A DNA stretch of 64,000 nucleotides. It comes from Panulirus ornatus (Eukaryota > Arthropoda > Malacostraca > Decapoda > Palinuridae). The stretch lies in the NCBI RefSeq assembly GCF_036320965.1, contig NC_092240.1, positions 16,294,001-16,358,000 on the forward strand, in the 5' to 3' direction. The notes beneath the pieces were generated by a model. The model was not told the origin of the DNA and made no database searches. It saw nothing but the letters and a program-made list of their open reading frames with translations. This document shows positions 27,181-52,279 of this stretch, in pieces. Positions within the stretch are counted from its first letter, which is position 1. Every line of letters starts with the position of its first letter. The position numbers were made by a program, and so were the translations under genes.

Positions 27181-27183
<3 letters not shown>
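25870..27183 (-). mobile_element. RTE-like LINE copy 12 (minus), internally deleted
   Basis: A divergent long-form 3' UTR (25880-26115) joins RT at the KVI region (26117). The whole C-terminal domain is missing. Minus-strand RT follows to 27180, with FADD-region, LRQGCVMSPWLFNLFMDG, DLEKAYDRVDRDAL and GRGCVDQVF blocks split among frames (26184-26492, 26504-26803). The 5' truncation is in the linker and abuts (TA)n at 27184. Confidence 0.85.

Positions 27184-27251
<68 letters not shown>
27184..27251. repeat. (TA)n microsatellite
   Basis: TA repeats of about 68 bp at the 5'-truncated end of LINE copy 12. Confidence 0.97.
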
Positions 27252-27253
<2 letters not shown>

Positions 27254-28235
27254 AAATATGTGTCAAATGTGATTAAACAACAGCCAAGGAAATTATGTAT
27301 TTCATGAGTGGGATTCGTAGGCAATGATCTGGACGGTGGGAGTTTCTGTTGCCATGGCCAAGGCCTTTTACTGTCTGGTCACGCTTACAGTCTTGGTCAG
27401 TACAATCAAATACTGATTTGCTGTTATAAGCAGAGCTTGATATTTACTTAAGTGCAATCTGTTCTTGTACTTAAGTAGATATACTAGATATAATGAAGGA
27501 TGAAGGGCAGTTTAATTAATGTATATTGACAAACGTTGCTCCGAGTACTTTTCTCCGTCATTACTTACTTTTAGTATGGCATAGCACGTTTGAATGCATA
27601 TCGCTAAATTTATGTGGTTTAGCTGACTCATATTATCTATTTCCCAGTCCGGGAATCATCTTGGTATGTCAACGCTTAGTGTATTCTTTTTGTGTTTCAA
27701 GTGGGAACCAAACTGAAAATGTTCAAAGCGCGGGTGCACTAATGAAGTTTTTTTTTTTTTTTTTTTAACTATTTCGTACTGCTTACGAAGCTTTAGGTTG
27801 GCCAGTCTTTTTCTTCCTTTAGTAGCATAAAAGAATTTTCATTCTTGTTTGCCTTCTCGTTTCTACAACTGATGTGTAGAACTCTGTATTTATGGCTATG
27901 TAATTTTTTTCTACATGTAAGACCAATCCCTCATTTTGTTTATATCATCTTGCAGCTGTAGACATTCAGTTTTTATTGTAACTTTATTTCCCCGAGAGGC
28001 ACGTTATCAGTGTTCAGTCATATGAGAATGAGAACCGGCTTGTTACGTCCAACCAATCGGAAGTTTGACCGTTAATCATTATCCCTTTGCTTACGGCCAA
28101 TCAAGCAGTTTTCTAACTCCTGCTCGTATAAACTGTATAACAACCTTTGTTAGCAATCTTTGACACGGGATACTTTTTCTCTTGTGAATATACATGAATT
28201 CTGAATCTTTGATGTGGGTGTATATTGAGTGCCTC
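27252..28235. other. Unique region; possible CCAAT/TATA cluster
   Basis: No gene was recognised. CCAAT occurs at 28053-28057 and 28097-28101, and TATAAA at 28127-28132 on the plus strand. This looks promoter- or LTR-like, but no convincing ORF follows. Confidence 0.3.
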
Positions 28236-28481
28236 CTAAATATCTAAATAGATAACATTAAAGAAATGAAAAAGATTAATCAGATATGAAAGGATTGGTC
28301 GAAACCCATACAGCGAATCATTAGACAAGAGGTAGTCCTGTAAATGATAGACAGTGTTGTCCCGAATGATGTTTTTCAAAAGTTTACGAACACCGATTGT
28401 CAACCCAATTGTGCGATAATTTCCGGGAAGGGCAATATAATTACCTGTTTTGAATATCGTTCTTGCATTAGCAATTTCCAA
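28236..28481 (-). mobile_element. CR1-like LINE RT fragment (minus)
   Basis: The minus-strand ORF of 81 aa contains LPGNYRTIGLTIGVRKLLKN, IIRDNTVYHL and YGFRP. These are the RT 2-3 region of CR1/Jockey-group elements (PGNYRPISLTS...IIRD...HGFR). It ends before motif A at YLDI. It is an isolated remnant. Confidence 0.75.
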
Positions 28482-29084
28482 TTCTCTGGAAGGTACCTCA
28501 AATCTATGGAAGCATCGACCCCTTACTATTCTATAAAAATACTATAACGTATTTTGTATAGATTTTTTTTTTTTTTTGCCGTACCCCTCCCTATTAGAAT
28601 CAAAAGCATAAAGGCAGCAGACGAAGCGTCGAAAACTTATGATTTATATTTTTTTCAGGCTTACCACTTGGAAATGGTTCAGATTGGCGCGTCCAACTCA
28701 CCATGTAGTTCTCAACATCAGGTATGTAGCTAAATGCATCACACTTTCGTAAGTACACTATACTGTAATGACAGTAAAATTTATCCCATGAACAGACGTG
28801 AGGGTCGCCACAATTTCTTACTCAGAATCTGGTGGAAGTCAAAAACAAGATTCTGTATAATGCGACCATTTAGTGAGCCTATTTTAGGTACCTGTAATGA
28901 TTATCTACAGACGTACGTCTGTGTAGTCCTCAAATATATGATTTGACTGAAAAAGCAGGAACTTTAAACTGTAAGTGCCTCGAATCGTTTTCTCTGCGAT
29001 GTACTACTTCCACCAGATTCGAAGCCAGTAGTTTATTAATTATTATTATTATTGTTATCATTATTTTTTTTTTTTTTTTTTTTT

Positions 29085-30616
29085 TGCTTTGTCGCTGTCT
29101 CCCGCGTTTGCGAGGTAGCGCAAGGAAACAGACGAAAGAAATGGCCCAACCCACCCCCATACACATGTATATACATACGTCCACACACGCAAACATACAT
29201 ACCTACACAGCTTTCCATGGTTTACCCCAGACGCTTCACATGCCTTGATTCAATCCACTGACAGCACGTCAACCCCGGTATACCACATCGCTCCAATTCA
29301 CTCTATTCCTTGCCCTCCTTTCACCCTCCTGCATGTTCAGGCCCCGATCACACAAAATCTTTTTCACTCCATCTTTCCACCTCCAATTTGGTCTCCCTCT
29401 TCTCCTCGTTCCCTCCACCTCCGACACATATATCCTCTTGGTTAATCTTTCCTCACTCATTCTCTCCATGTGCCCAAACCATTTCAAAACACCCTCTTCT
29501 GCTCTCTCAACCACGCTCTTTTTATTTCCACACATCTCTCTTACCCTTACGTTACTTACTCAATCAAACCACCTCACACCACACATTGTCCTCAAACATC
29601 TCATTTCCAGCACATCCATCCTCCTGCGCACAACTCTATCCATAGCCCACGCCTCGCAACCATACAACATTGTTGAAACCACTATTCCTTCAAACATACC
29701 CATTTTTGCTTTCCGAGCTAATGTTCTCGACTTCCACACATTCTTCAAGGCTCCCAGAATTTTCGCCCCCTCCCCCACCCTATGATCCACTTCCGCTTCC
29801 ATGGTTCCATCCGCTGCCAGATCCACTCCCAGATATCTAAAACACTTCACTTCCTCCAGTTTTTCTCCATTCAAACTCACCTCCCAATTGACTTGACCCT
29901 CAACCCTACTGTACCTAATAACCTTGCTCTTATTCACATTTACTCTTAACTTTCTTCTTTCACACACTTTACCAAACTCAGTCACCAGCTTCTGCAGTTT
30001 CTCACATGAATCAGCCACCAGCGCTGTATCATCAGCGGACAACAACTTACTCACTTCCCAAGCTCTCTCATCCCCAGCAGAATTCATCCTTGCCCCTCTT
30101 TCCAAAACTTTTGCATTCACCTCCCTAACAACCCCATCCATAAACAAATTAAACAACCATGGAGACATCACGCACCCCTGCCGCAAACCTACATTCACTG
30201 AGAACCAATCACTTTCCTCTCTTCCTACACGTACACATGCCTTACATCCTCGATAAAAACTTTTCACTGCTTCTAACAACTTGCCTCCCACACCATATAT
30301 TCTTAATACCTTCCACAGAGCATCTCTATCAACTCTATCATATGCCTTCTCCAGATCCATAAATGCTACATACAAATCCATTTGCTTTTCTAAGTATTTC
30401 TCACATACATTCTTCAAAGCAAACACCTGATCCACACATCCTCTACCACTTCTGAAACCACACTGCTCTTCCCCAATCTGATGCTCTGTACATGCCTTCA
30501 CCCTCTCAATCAATACCCTCCCATATGATTTACCAGGAATACTCAACAAACTTATACCTCTGTAATTTGAGCACTCACTCTTATCCCCTTTGCCTTTGTA
30601 CAATGGCACTATGCAC
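29085..30616 (-). mobile_element. RTE-like LINE copy 13 (minus), in ATT repeats
   Basis: The 3' end (stem-loop about 29090-29120) and short-form 3' UTR lead into a coding region. It is open from 30609 to 29560 (349 aa) with YKGKGDKSECSNYRGISL, GFRSGRGCVDQVFAL, FMDLEKAYDRVDRDALWKV, LRQGCVMSPWLFNLFMDG and LLSADDTALVADS (FADD changed to SADD). A single TGA replaces CGA at WFDR. The frame then stays open to the natural stop at 29269. (ATT)n flanks both ends instead of (TA)n. Confidence 0.92.
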
Positions 30617-30618
30617 TA

Positions 30619-30677
<59 letters not shown>

Positions 30678-30688
30678 GCTATTATTGA

Positions 30689-30746
<58 letters not shown>

Positions 30747-30780
30747 GTTATCATTATTATTATTATTATCATTATTATTA

Positions 30781-30835
<55 letters not shown>

Positions 30836-30960
30836 CATCATTACTATTGCTAATATTGATATCATTATTATCATTATCATTATTATTATTATTATCATAA
30901 TTATTATTATTATTATTATTACTATTATTATCATTAATATTATTATCATCATATTGTTGC
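30617..30960. repeat. (ATT)n microsatellite, about 340 bp
   Basis: A long ATT/ATC trinucleotide tract with scattered GCT, GAT and CAT variants lies against the 5'-truncated end of LINE copy 13. Confidence 0.97.
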
Positions 30961-31984
30961 TATTATTGGATAGTTAGGAGGAAAAAAAGTGGTGGGTGGG
31001 GCAGTAGGCTGTGGGTAGAGAAAGACTTCCAAGAAGAATCTAATTATAGTGTACGTGCACGTATGTATGGTATATCCTTCATTGCTGGTTACTTAACTTT
31101 GATGCTTTATTTACCTACGCCAATCAGACTGGCGTGTGTGCGTGTCTTGTTCCTTTAGGGAGAAAAAATCACCCGGTCTATGTGGCTAGTCTCTCTTATA
31201 TACTGTTGGACTCTTGAGAACCAAGGGTGCTCCATATTTGTATGACCGTAGAGATCTTTGCTATCTTCTCGCCCGCAGTCAAAATCCACACGGAAACCTC
31301 GTTATGATAGCAACCTTCCGACTGGAAGCCAAAATTCATTCCTCAATCAGTTAGATATACATTGCTTCATCGGATCGAATATATCCCCACTAAATGCCGA
31401 TGGTGTCAATGATCCTCTTTACAGGGCTGGAATTATATCTAGGGAACGATTTAACTTCTCGGCCTCCCCTAAGCTAATTCTTCAATGTTTCTCATTCAAA
31501 TCCAAACTCTACCTATTTATATTATTTTTTTTTTTTTTTTAATAATGTTGATTCTACTAACATTTGCAGATGTTACTGGCTATAAATTTGTGAAAATTAC
31601 TTCTACGTAATTGTTCAGAGTATAAAATTATTACAATGTGTACATGAATATAACAATTTGCTTCCCCAAACCGAACTGGGAACCGAGCAGGTCATAATCT
31701 CGTAGCCAGTGCCAAGTTAGTTCATAATCACAAAAGTTATTAGGAAACTCGGCTCCAAATTATATGTATCCTGAAAGTGTGTGCATCAGTCAAGGTCCAG
31801 TTTTAACTCGTTACAATTGTTTTATGTTCTCTCAATGCTCTCTGACATATCTATGCTTGAAGTTTGTGCAAATGTTAATTCCAATCAGCAACAATAATTT
31901 TGATTTATCACGATAGTCATATCTGTGTTGTTTGTTGTATGTAAACATGATTTGAACTTTAATGTATGCATCTGCTCCATATCT
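30961..31984. other. Gene-free region
   Basis: No recognisable gene or repeat. An ORF at 31258-31542 has no family features I can name and ends in a T run. Confidence 0.4.
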
Positions 31985-33440
31985 ATTTTTGTGTTCTGTC
32001 AAATTTCAGCCTTCAGGGAAATCTGGGATGATGTAAAAAAAAAAGACATGAACGTAACTTTGAAAAGCTTCAGTAATATCTTCAAATGCGTGATAAGACG
32101 GTCAATTTCTAAAACAAAGCCGAAGTTGTAGAACGATGAAATAAATGAATGCTTGTTGTCTAAAAAAGTAGCTCGCTAGAAACTGAAACAGACCAATAGC
32201 CAGCATGATACAGTAAGTTATGCAAATTTACATAGACAAAGCAAGAGAGTAAGTTGGACGACAAAGTAAACGTCAATATGAAGCATATATCGCTGAAAAT
32301 AGCAAAAGAAACCCTAAGGAGTGTAACAGTTATTTTAAAAGCAAGGTGGCCATTACTCAGTCAACTGGTCCCTTAATTACGGAAAATGGCGACTTCCTTC
32401 AAGACGACTAAACCAATGCAAAGATCGTAAATGACTTTTGCGTCTATGTTTACGGTCGAAGACATAACCCATGTCCCGAATCCAGTTTCATTGATAAGAG
32501 AGGAGAACACTTCAACAAACTGATAAGTTTTATTCAGTGACAATGAAAGATGCGAACAATGAGATAGGCAAGCCCTTGGCTGTCCTTCACATAAGTCACC
32601 TGATACGGGAAAAGTTCCACATAATATCAAAATTCGCTGATGATACAAAGATGGGAAATATATTTGCAGATGAACTTAATCATCTGCAGCTTCAAACTGA
32701 TGTAGACGAACTGATGGTCTGGGTTCATAGGTGGCAAATGAATTTTATCATCGATAAGTGCAGATCTTTACATATCGGTAGCAAACACAAAAAGGTAAGC
32801 TACAGTATGAATTCCGTTGAACTCCCAAAGGTAAATGAAGAAAAAAAGCCTTGGACGTAATGATCCCTGTTGACCTAAAATCAAGTAAGCAGTACACAGC
32901 AGGGAAAAGAGCGAACAAAATTCTAGGATTCTTAGGAAGTGACTTTGAATTTATGTATACGGAAATTATTCTAACTATTTACAATTCACTGGTTCGTCCC
33001 CATCTTGAATTTTGTGTTCCGTTTTGGTCGCCCATGCCTCAAAAAGGGATAGAATAGAGAAAAGTGCAGCGTCGAGCAAGTAAGGTGATTCCTGGGGTAA
33101 AAAAAATCATTCCTGCGAGAGCAAATTAAACTTCAATCTGATTAGCTTAGGAAAGAGATGGTTAAGAGGTGATCTAACCCAAGTGTTCAAGATCATTCCA
33201 GACTTTTGACAACCTTGACCTGTTTAGCTACATAATTGATTCGTCTGCTTTCACTCATGGGCAAATGTTTTACCTCGAATGAGGCGACGTACATTTATTC
33301 AACAGGACTGATATCATATGGAACGATCTGCAAAACAGAGGGGTTGAATGCAGTACTATAGATAAGTTTAACAATAAACTTGATAAACATTTCGCTTCAG
33401 GTCAACGACTGAACGTTATTTGCGCCCCCTTGTCACAATG
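31985..33440 (+). mobile_element. CR1-like LINE remnant (plus)
   Basis: Linker-like sequence comes first (SKTKPKL, NDEINECLLSKKVAR, SKVAITQSTGPLITENG across frames), followed by an RT remnant. This has KFADDTKMGNIFADELNHLQ, WQMNFIIDKC, NSLVRPHLEFCVPFWSP and GDLTQVFKI-like blocks. The order matches CR1/Rex-type ORF2. RT motifs 1-B between about 32530 and 32580 are deleted. Many stops are present and this is an old copy. Confidence 0.8.
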
Positions 33441-33980
33441 ACACTTGGAATTATCTGTATACCTTCCATCTTTTGCCTCACTAATCTGTCGAGTTTCTCT
33501 TATCTCCTACTATCACAGACTGTCTCGAAAAGACCCGGTGGCCTGTTGCTGTGTGAGTTTTTACGTATTCATGTGTGTTATTTGTTCCAAGGTTAATGAA
33601 GTTGTACAGCACTCCGTCATCAGTGGCCTGTATCAGATTGTGTTTTTATGTTTCCAACGAGGTTGTACAGGCATAGAATTACGGTCAGCAAGTGGACGAA
33701 AGCAGTCCATGATGATTACTTCTGATTCTCGAAATAGTGGAAAATAATTAAACGTTTTCATAGGTTCTGTTGATTATTAAAAGCTTTTGCCTTGTTTTGC
33801 GAGACGATGTTTCACCGCAGCACACGTACCCGTATCTTCATTGCTCTGCCCGCTCTCGGGTTATTCATTGGCTAGACTTGTGGTTTTCAACGTGTCATTT
33901 TCAGTGTTCTGTTCGCTGTGGCAAATCATCTTATAACTATGTTTAAGAGTAATTGCCAATTCGTATAGTCGCGTCCGTAC
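33441..33980. other. Gene-free region after CR1 remnant
   Basis: Nothing recognised. An ORF at 33445-33747 shows no family signature. Confidence 0.4.
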
Positions 33981-33982
33981 AG

Positions 33983-34065
<83 letters not shown>
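33983..34065. repeat. (TC)n microsatellite
   Basis: About 80 bp of CT repeats with one early interruption. Confidence 0.97.
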
Positions 34066-34067
<2 letters not shown>

Positions 34068-35250
34068 CGTCATATTAGGTTTACGCACAGCAACATCATA
34101 ACTGTCAATGAGGGGAAAATAAAAGAAATTACTTTTGGAGGGGGAAGGAGGTTGGGGGGCAAAGACTATCTAAAATACGAAAGCGTGATGAAACTTACGT
34201 GAGCACTGGTTGCTTTACTTCTGCATGGTTTCAACAGATGGTGCTGTACGAGGTATTAGCACTCATGGTTTTTTTTGTATTGGTATAACGGGTGTTCTGT
34301 CTTTCTTACATAATTCTTGGGGGGGGGGGTTAACATCGGCAACACGTAATAGAGATGGAATAACAGTCCTTTCCTTTACTACTGCCGTCTGGTTACGGTG
34401 AAGTTAGTTTGGTAGTAGTATACAGGTGTCTTAAAGCAGCTATGGATACGCGCACACGTAAAAGGTTTGACATAAACTAAAATGTCTCACTTAGGGAAAG
34501 GAAGCTAACATGGATTTTCTTTTTTTTCATTTATGGAATAGAGGTGATAACGAATATATTGCATAATGACATCTCTTTGCTTTCATTACGTTACCATGAT
34601 AGAAATATAATTTTTTTTGTAATTTGTGAGCTTCCGAAGAGTTCTTTCATTATTGCGAAAAAAAAAAAAATACGTGGATCCACTTCCCAGATTAAGATAT
34701 AAGTAGTCAGTCAACTGTTATCAATGTCGTTATCTTTCCGTTGGACAAAGATGCTCGTGGGAACCATGAAAAGTAAGAGGATTGGGTACATACATTTTTT
34801 TTACCTTCAGACTTTTGATAAGGCGTTGTCGGTATCTCTGTAGTGGAAATGCTTTAACCCAGCCGAAATAATTCAACACGTTTCAGTTGGCTATGGACAG
34901 TAAAAATAGATAGGCAGATGTGGTACTAACAATGGAGTGCGAAATGAGGAATGAACTTCGAGAAATCATCTTTGCATAGCCTTGACCTCTGAGATATGGT
35001 ATCTGGATCATTCCACCATCTGGCCAATCCAGTTTGCTAGGATGATTTGAATATAAATTTGTCGCCTTCCCTTCAAAGACCAACTGCGAATATGAAATCG
35101 GTGTCAAAGGGAAGGTAGCAAAGATACAATTCGCACAGCCCCTGCAGGACCACATTAGTGCCGTGCCAAGAGAGGCTTCTTTTTATTTTAGAAAAAAAAA
35201 AAAAGTACACTGATTATTTCATTTCAAAAGAGGTTTGACTGCATTCATTA
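34066..35250. other. Unique sequence, nothing recognised
   Basis: No supported gene. The minus ORF at 34883-35155 has no recognisable domain. Confidence 0.4.
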
Positions 35251-35476
35251 GTTTTTTTTTTTTTTTCATCCGAGATGGGACGGACAACTGAAGCCCTAAC
35301 AGAGACTATTCAATACACCCTAACTACCTCTAGGTACCCATTTTATCGACTAACCTCTAAGGTGGATGAACAGCTGGGTTGACTGCGGACCGACTGCCTC
35401 AACCAGGATTAGAACGTAAGCGAACTGCTCGTGAATGCGTCACGGTCATGAATGCTAACCGTTACATCACGGGAGT
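35251..35476 (-). mobile_element. tRNA-derived SINE (minus)
   Basis: Read on the minus strand, the element starts CTCCCGTGATGTAACGG at about 35476. It has an A-box-like GATGTAACGGTTAGCAT (about 35452-35468) and a B-box-like CGTTCTAATCCTGG (35401-35416), at tRNA-like spacing. A body of about 135 bp follows and ends in a 14-A tail (35252-35265). The head resembles a tRNA gene that would be read by RNA polymerase III. No clear target-site duplication was found. It lies just downstream of the regucalcin 3' end. Confidence 0.6.
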
Positions 35477-35517
35477 TCATATTGATAATAGGAAAATATG
35501 GTATTCTTTATATATTC

Positions 35518-35523
35518 TTTATT
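35518..35523 (-). terminator. Candidate poly(A) signal for regucalcin
   Basis: AATAAA on the minus strand lies about 280 bp downstream of the regucalcin stop codon and would give a 3' UTR of about 300 nt. No transcript evidence is available. Confidence 0.35.
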
Positions 35524-35803
35524 AACATATAAACTTTTCAGAATAGTTACTTATCATCTTAGAAGCTAATGCTCGGGGTGTTACAATAATTCAATAAAGT
35601 AAGAAGAACGCAGGTGCATTTCTAGTGATGTAGTTCATGGTATCACAGTTTAACAACAAACACCCTACCTATTCATTAAATAAAAATTATTTCAGTTATT
35701 CCCTCAGCACTGCATCGTACAATACAATACCACAGCTTTGATCCAGTAGCTTATTATTAGAAAATCGTTGGAAAAGAACTTTCCCGTGTTATCATTCAGA
35801 CGT

Positions 35804-49392
<13,589 letters not shown>

Positions 49393-49968
49393 CCCGAGAC
49401 TGAAGGCTGATCAAAGAGCAATTTATGTTTTACAAATGGATTGATGCAGCGCTCTGATAATTACTCCGGTTGAATGCATTTTATTCAACAATAATCTAGT
49501 GGGGGGGGGGTGAGTGGCTGAAGCCCCCTCCCCCTCCTATGAAAATAATTTTCACGAACGATCTGTAATTTATCCTTTTTAGTAGAATTTAGTGATACTT
49601 AGTGGCTTAAACTGGTATGCATTGTTAAAATGTCGTTAGATACTAACAATTCCTATTATAATTACTGAAAACATCTGCACCAAGTGAGGGAGATAATCAA
49701 GAAACCCCCCACCCTGGGAGTATGTCCCATCTCTCAAATGATTACTGTTATTCCTGATTGCTTCAGGGGTAAAGTCAGATCGATGTCGCTATTAATCCGG
49801 AAAACTCAGTTTAAAAGCAGTCAATCACGTGTACTAACGTATATTACAACCTGGACTGGAAGAGGTGCGTGCGGGATGTGGACACTAAAAAGAGAAACCG
49901 ACTACAACGCCTTCTTCCCTGGTTCGCCGGGGCCAGGGCCAGGTTCCCCGCTACCCGCGGCCGCCGAC

Positions 49969-49976
49969 CTTAAATA
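49969..49976 (-). promoter_or_regulatory. Possible TATA-like element upstream of regucalcin
   Basis: On the minus strand TATTTAAG stands immediately before a GC-rich stretch (49921-49968) containing GCGGCCGC, about 580 bp upstream of the ATG. The contrast with AT-rich flanks suggests a promoter. This is suggestive only. Confidence 0.25.
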
Positions 49977-51520
49977 TCATCACCAGCTCTTGCATAACAA
50001 TGCAGTTTCTTTCTCTGTGATTACATTTTGTTTCATTCAGATCACTGTGAAGCCTTACAGTAACGAGGGGAATAACTTGGTATGATCTGATGAGGGAATA
50101 ATAGTTACTGAATTAAAAGTAACAGACAGCATCTGGCATCTCTAGTAAATCCCGTTTACCGGTTAGGATGTAAATAAAATACATCTTTAGTGTCTTGTAC
50201 TATCAGTTCTCAATAACGTGAAATTTAGATGTTACATCCCAGTTTAACTTAATATGGAAGTAGAAATTAAATTAACTTTAATTACACTTACTACAATGTT
50301 AAGAGATATTCCAAACTTCCCTGGAGAATTGTTGTCAAGCTAGCTTGCAAAAAACCGCCATCATCGACCAGTGCAACCACAGAAAGAATTTTCGTCTTAT
50401 TATTTATTGTATTGAAGTGACTGTATAACAGAACTGTGTTTACTGAGGGAAAACACTGAAAAACCACAATTTTTTGGAAAGTTAAGTTATGCAGTGAATA
50501 ATAAAATCTTAACAAAAACCATACTAAGACAACCTAACGTTCGACCTTAAGTCAAAGAACATTAACCAATCCATCTCAAAACACAAAGATCCATCTATCA
50601 ATAGTATTAAGGATATCTTAAAATGTCTTACCTTCCCATGAAATTTTGCTACAGCATGAATTTACGATGATTGCAAGAAACAGTAATTCACACTGGTTCA
50701 TTTAGGGAGATTTTTTTCAAAATCAGGATACTTTGACTAATTCTGATTCAATGTTCCATAAGAAGCTTAACGACTAAGTACCGAATAGAACCTGATTACA
50801 CGTGGAATCGTTTCTGTCGCAGACTGAGAGACTAGTTGAATGTTGACAAGAAAGGTTAAGGTTTCACTTTTCTTGGTTAGCAGGGCACGGATAATGTCCT
50901 TCCTGTAGTCTGTAGGAGTACTTAACAACTGACTCCATAATAGTGGATCACATGAGAGATGCGAGGATGGGTAATAAGTGATACTAATTTCAGTAATCGC
51001 TCTGATTAAAGATACTTTGTACTTGCCATGAAATGTTGTAAAGCAAGAGACCAAAACGTGAATAATTCGCAATAAAGTTACATAGTTCAAAAGCGACAGC
51101 ACGAATGACCCAGTTCTTCCCAGTTATACATGTCGAAATATTAATAGAATTATGTAGGGACTTTATACATTCAAAAATCAAACAGGGTTGGAGGCCTACT
51201 GACCTTACTTATAAGTCGCTGGCCGTTTAAACCCAACAAATCATTATGTATCACGTCTTACACAGCACACCGAGAACGGACGTGTCAGGGGCGATTTTTG
51301 CTGGCACACACACACACATACTGAAAGTCACCCATATAGTAAAATTGCTAACTAGTAGTAAAGGCATTGTTGCTATTAACAATCCACTTTAGATTTCATT
51401 ATGTTATGTAAAACAAAAACAAAAAAGATTTTTAATCCATTTTCAGTATGTAAAAGCAATTTTGAAGCATTTTCCATAATTTTCACACTTTGTTTTTGAT
51501 GACCTGTGATGTTCTTGATT
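49977..51520. other. Intergenic, nothing recognised
   Basis: Unique AT-rich sequence. No ORF here shows a family signature. Confidence 0.4.
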
Positions 51521-51524
51521 TTCC

Positions 51525-52275
51525 ATCTCTCCTGCAGTAGCTTCACGTGTCCCTAACGTCGCTTCTTCCTGTTGCATCAGCTCCACAAGAACTCAGCAAA
51601 GTAGTACCATGAGACCCTAGCAGCACTATTTTTCCTCTTTCTCCAGCATCATGGGACCCCTGCAACACCTTACCCTCCTGCAGAAGCACCACGAGACCCC
51701 AAGCAGTAGCATACTTCATTTCTTTTTTATATTATACCATAGAACAAGTGCAGCGGCTCCTCCCTCCTGAAGAACCTCTATGACGCCAGCATCGTCTTTC
51801 CCTCTTGCAGCATCACAGTGAGACCTTGGCAATTCCCTGTCTTTCCTGCAGCAGCCTCATAGGACCCAAGTATTTGTTCTCCCTTCTACAATAGCGCGAT
51901 AGAGCTCTATTGATGTCTAATCTCACCTTCAGCTTCTCCACGTGATCCCGACATGACTGTCCCTTCTGCAGTAGTACCATGGGACCTCAGTAATACTTCC
52001 TCCCTCATACAACAGCACCACAGGACTCAGGCAACGCCTTACCAATCCTGCAACAGCACCACGAGACCTCATTCCTACAGTAGTGCAATGGAACTTCTTC
52101 AACGCCTCCTTCCTCTCTCGCGACAGGGCATTGCCTCTCCTGCAGCATCACCGTGGAACCCTGGCATCACCTCTCCTTGCCACAGCACCACAAGACGCAG
52201 ACAACACCTCCTCCCTGCTACAGCAGCACCACAGAACAAATGCCTCGTTTCTCATGTTCCTGCAGGGGCAGTAAC
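51525..52275. repeat. Degenerate minisatellite of about 40 bp
   Basis: Variants of CTGCAGCAGCACCACGAGAC followed by a short spacer recur many times. The landmark CACCACRRGAC occurs for instance near 52058, 52186 and 52227, often 40-42 bp apart. Units are strongly diverged and some spacers longer. Confidence 0.7.
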
Positions 52276-52279
52276 GATT

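Noticed and set aside
30617..30960. Possible CRISPR-like or other spaced array
   Set aside because: It is a plain trinucleotide microsatellite. No repeat-spacer structure exists anywhere in the window, as expected for a eukaryote.
30581..30977. Poly-Ile/Leu ORFs
   Set aside because: They are translations of the (ATT)n microsatellite.
34883..35155. 90-aa minus-strand ORF downstream of regucalcin
   Set aside because: No recognisable domain, splice sites or conserved motif, so treated as chance.
49684..50085. 133-aa plus-strand ORF overlapping the regucalcin upstream region
   Set aside because: No domain recognised, and it crosses the GC-rich putative promoter; probably chance.
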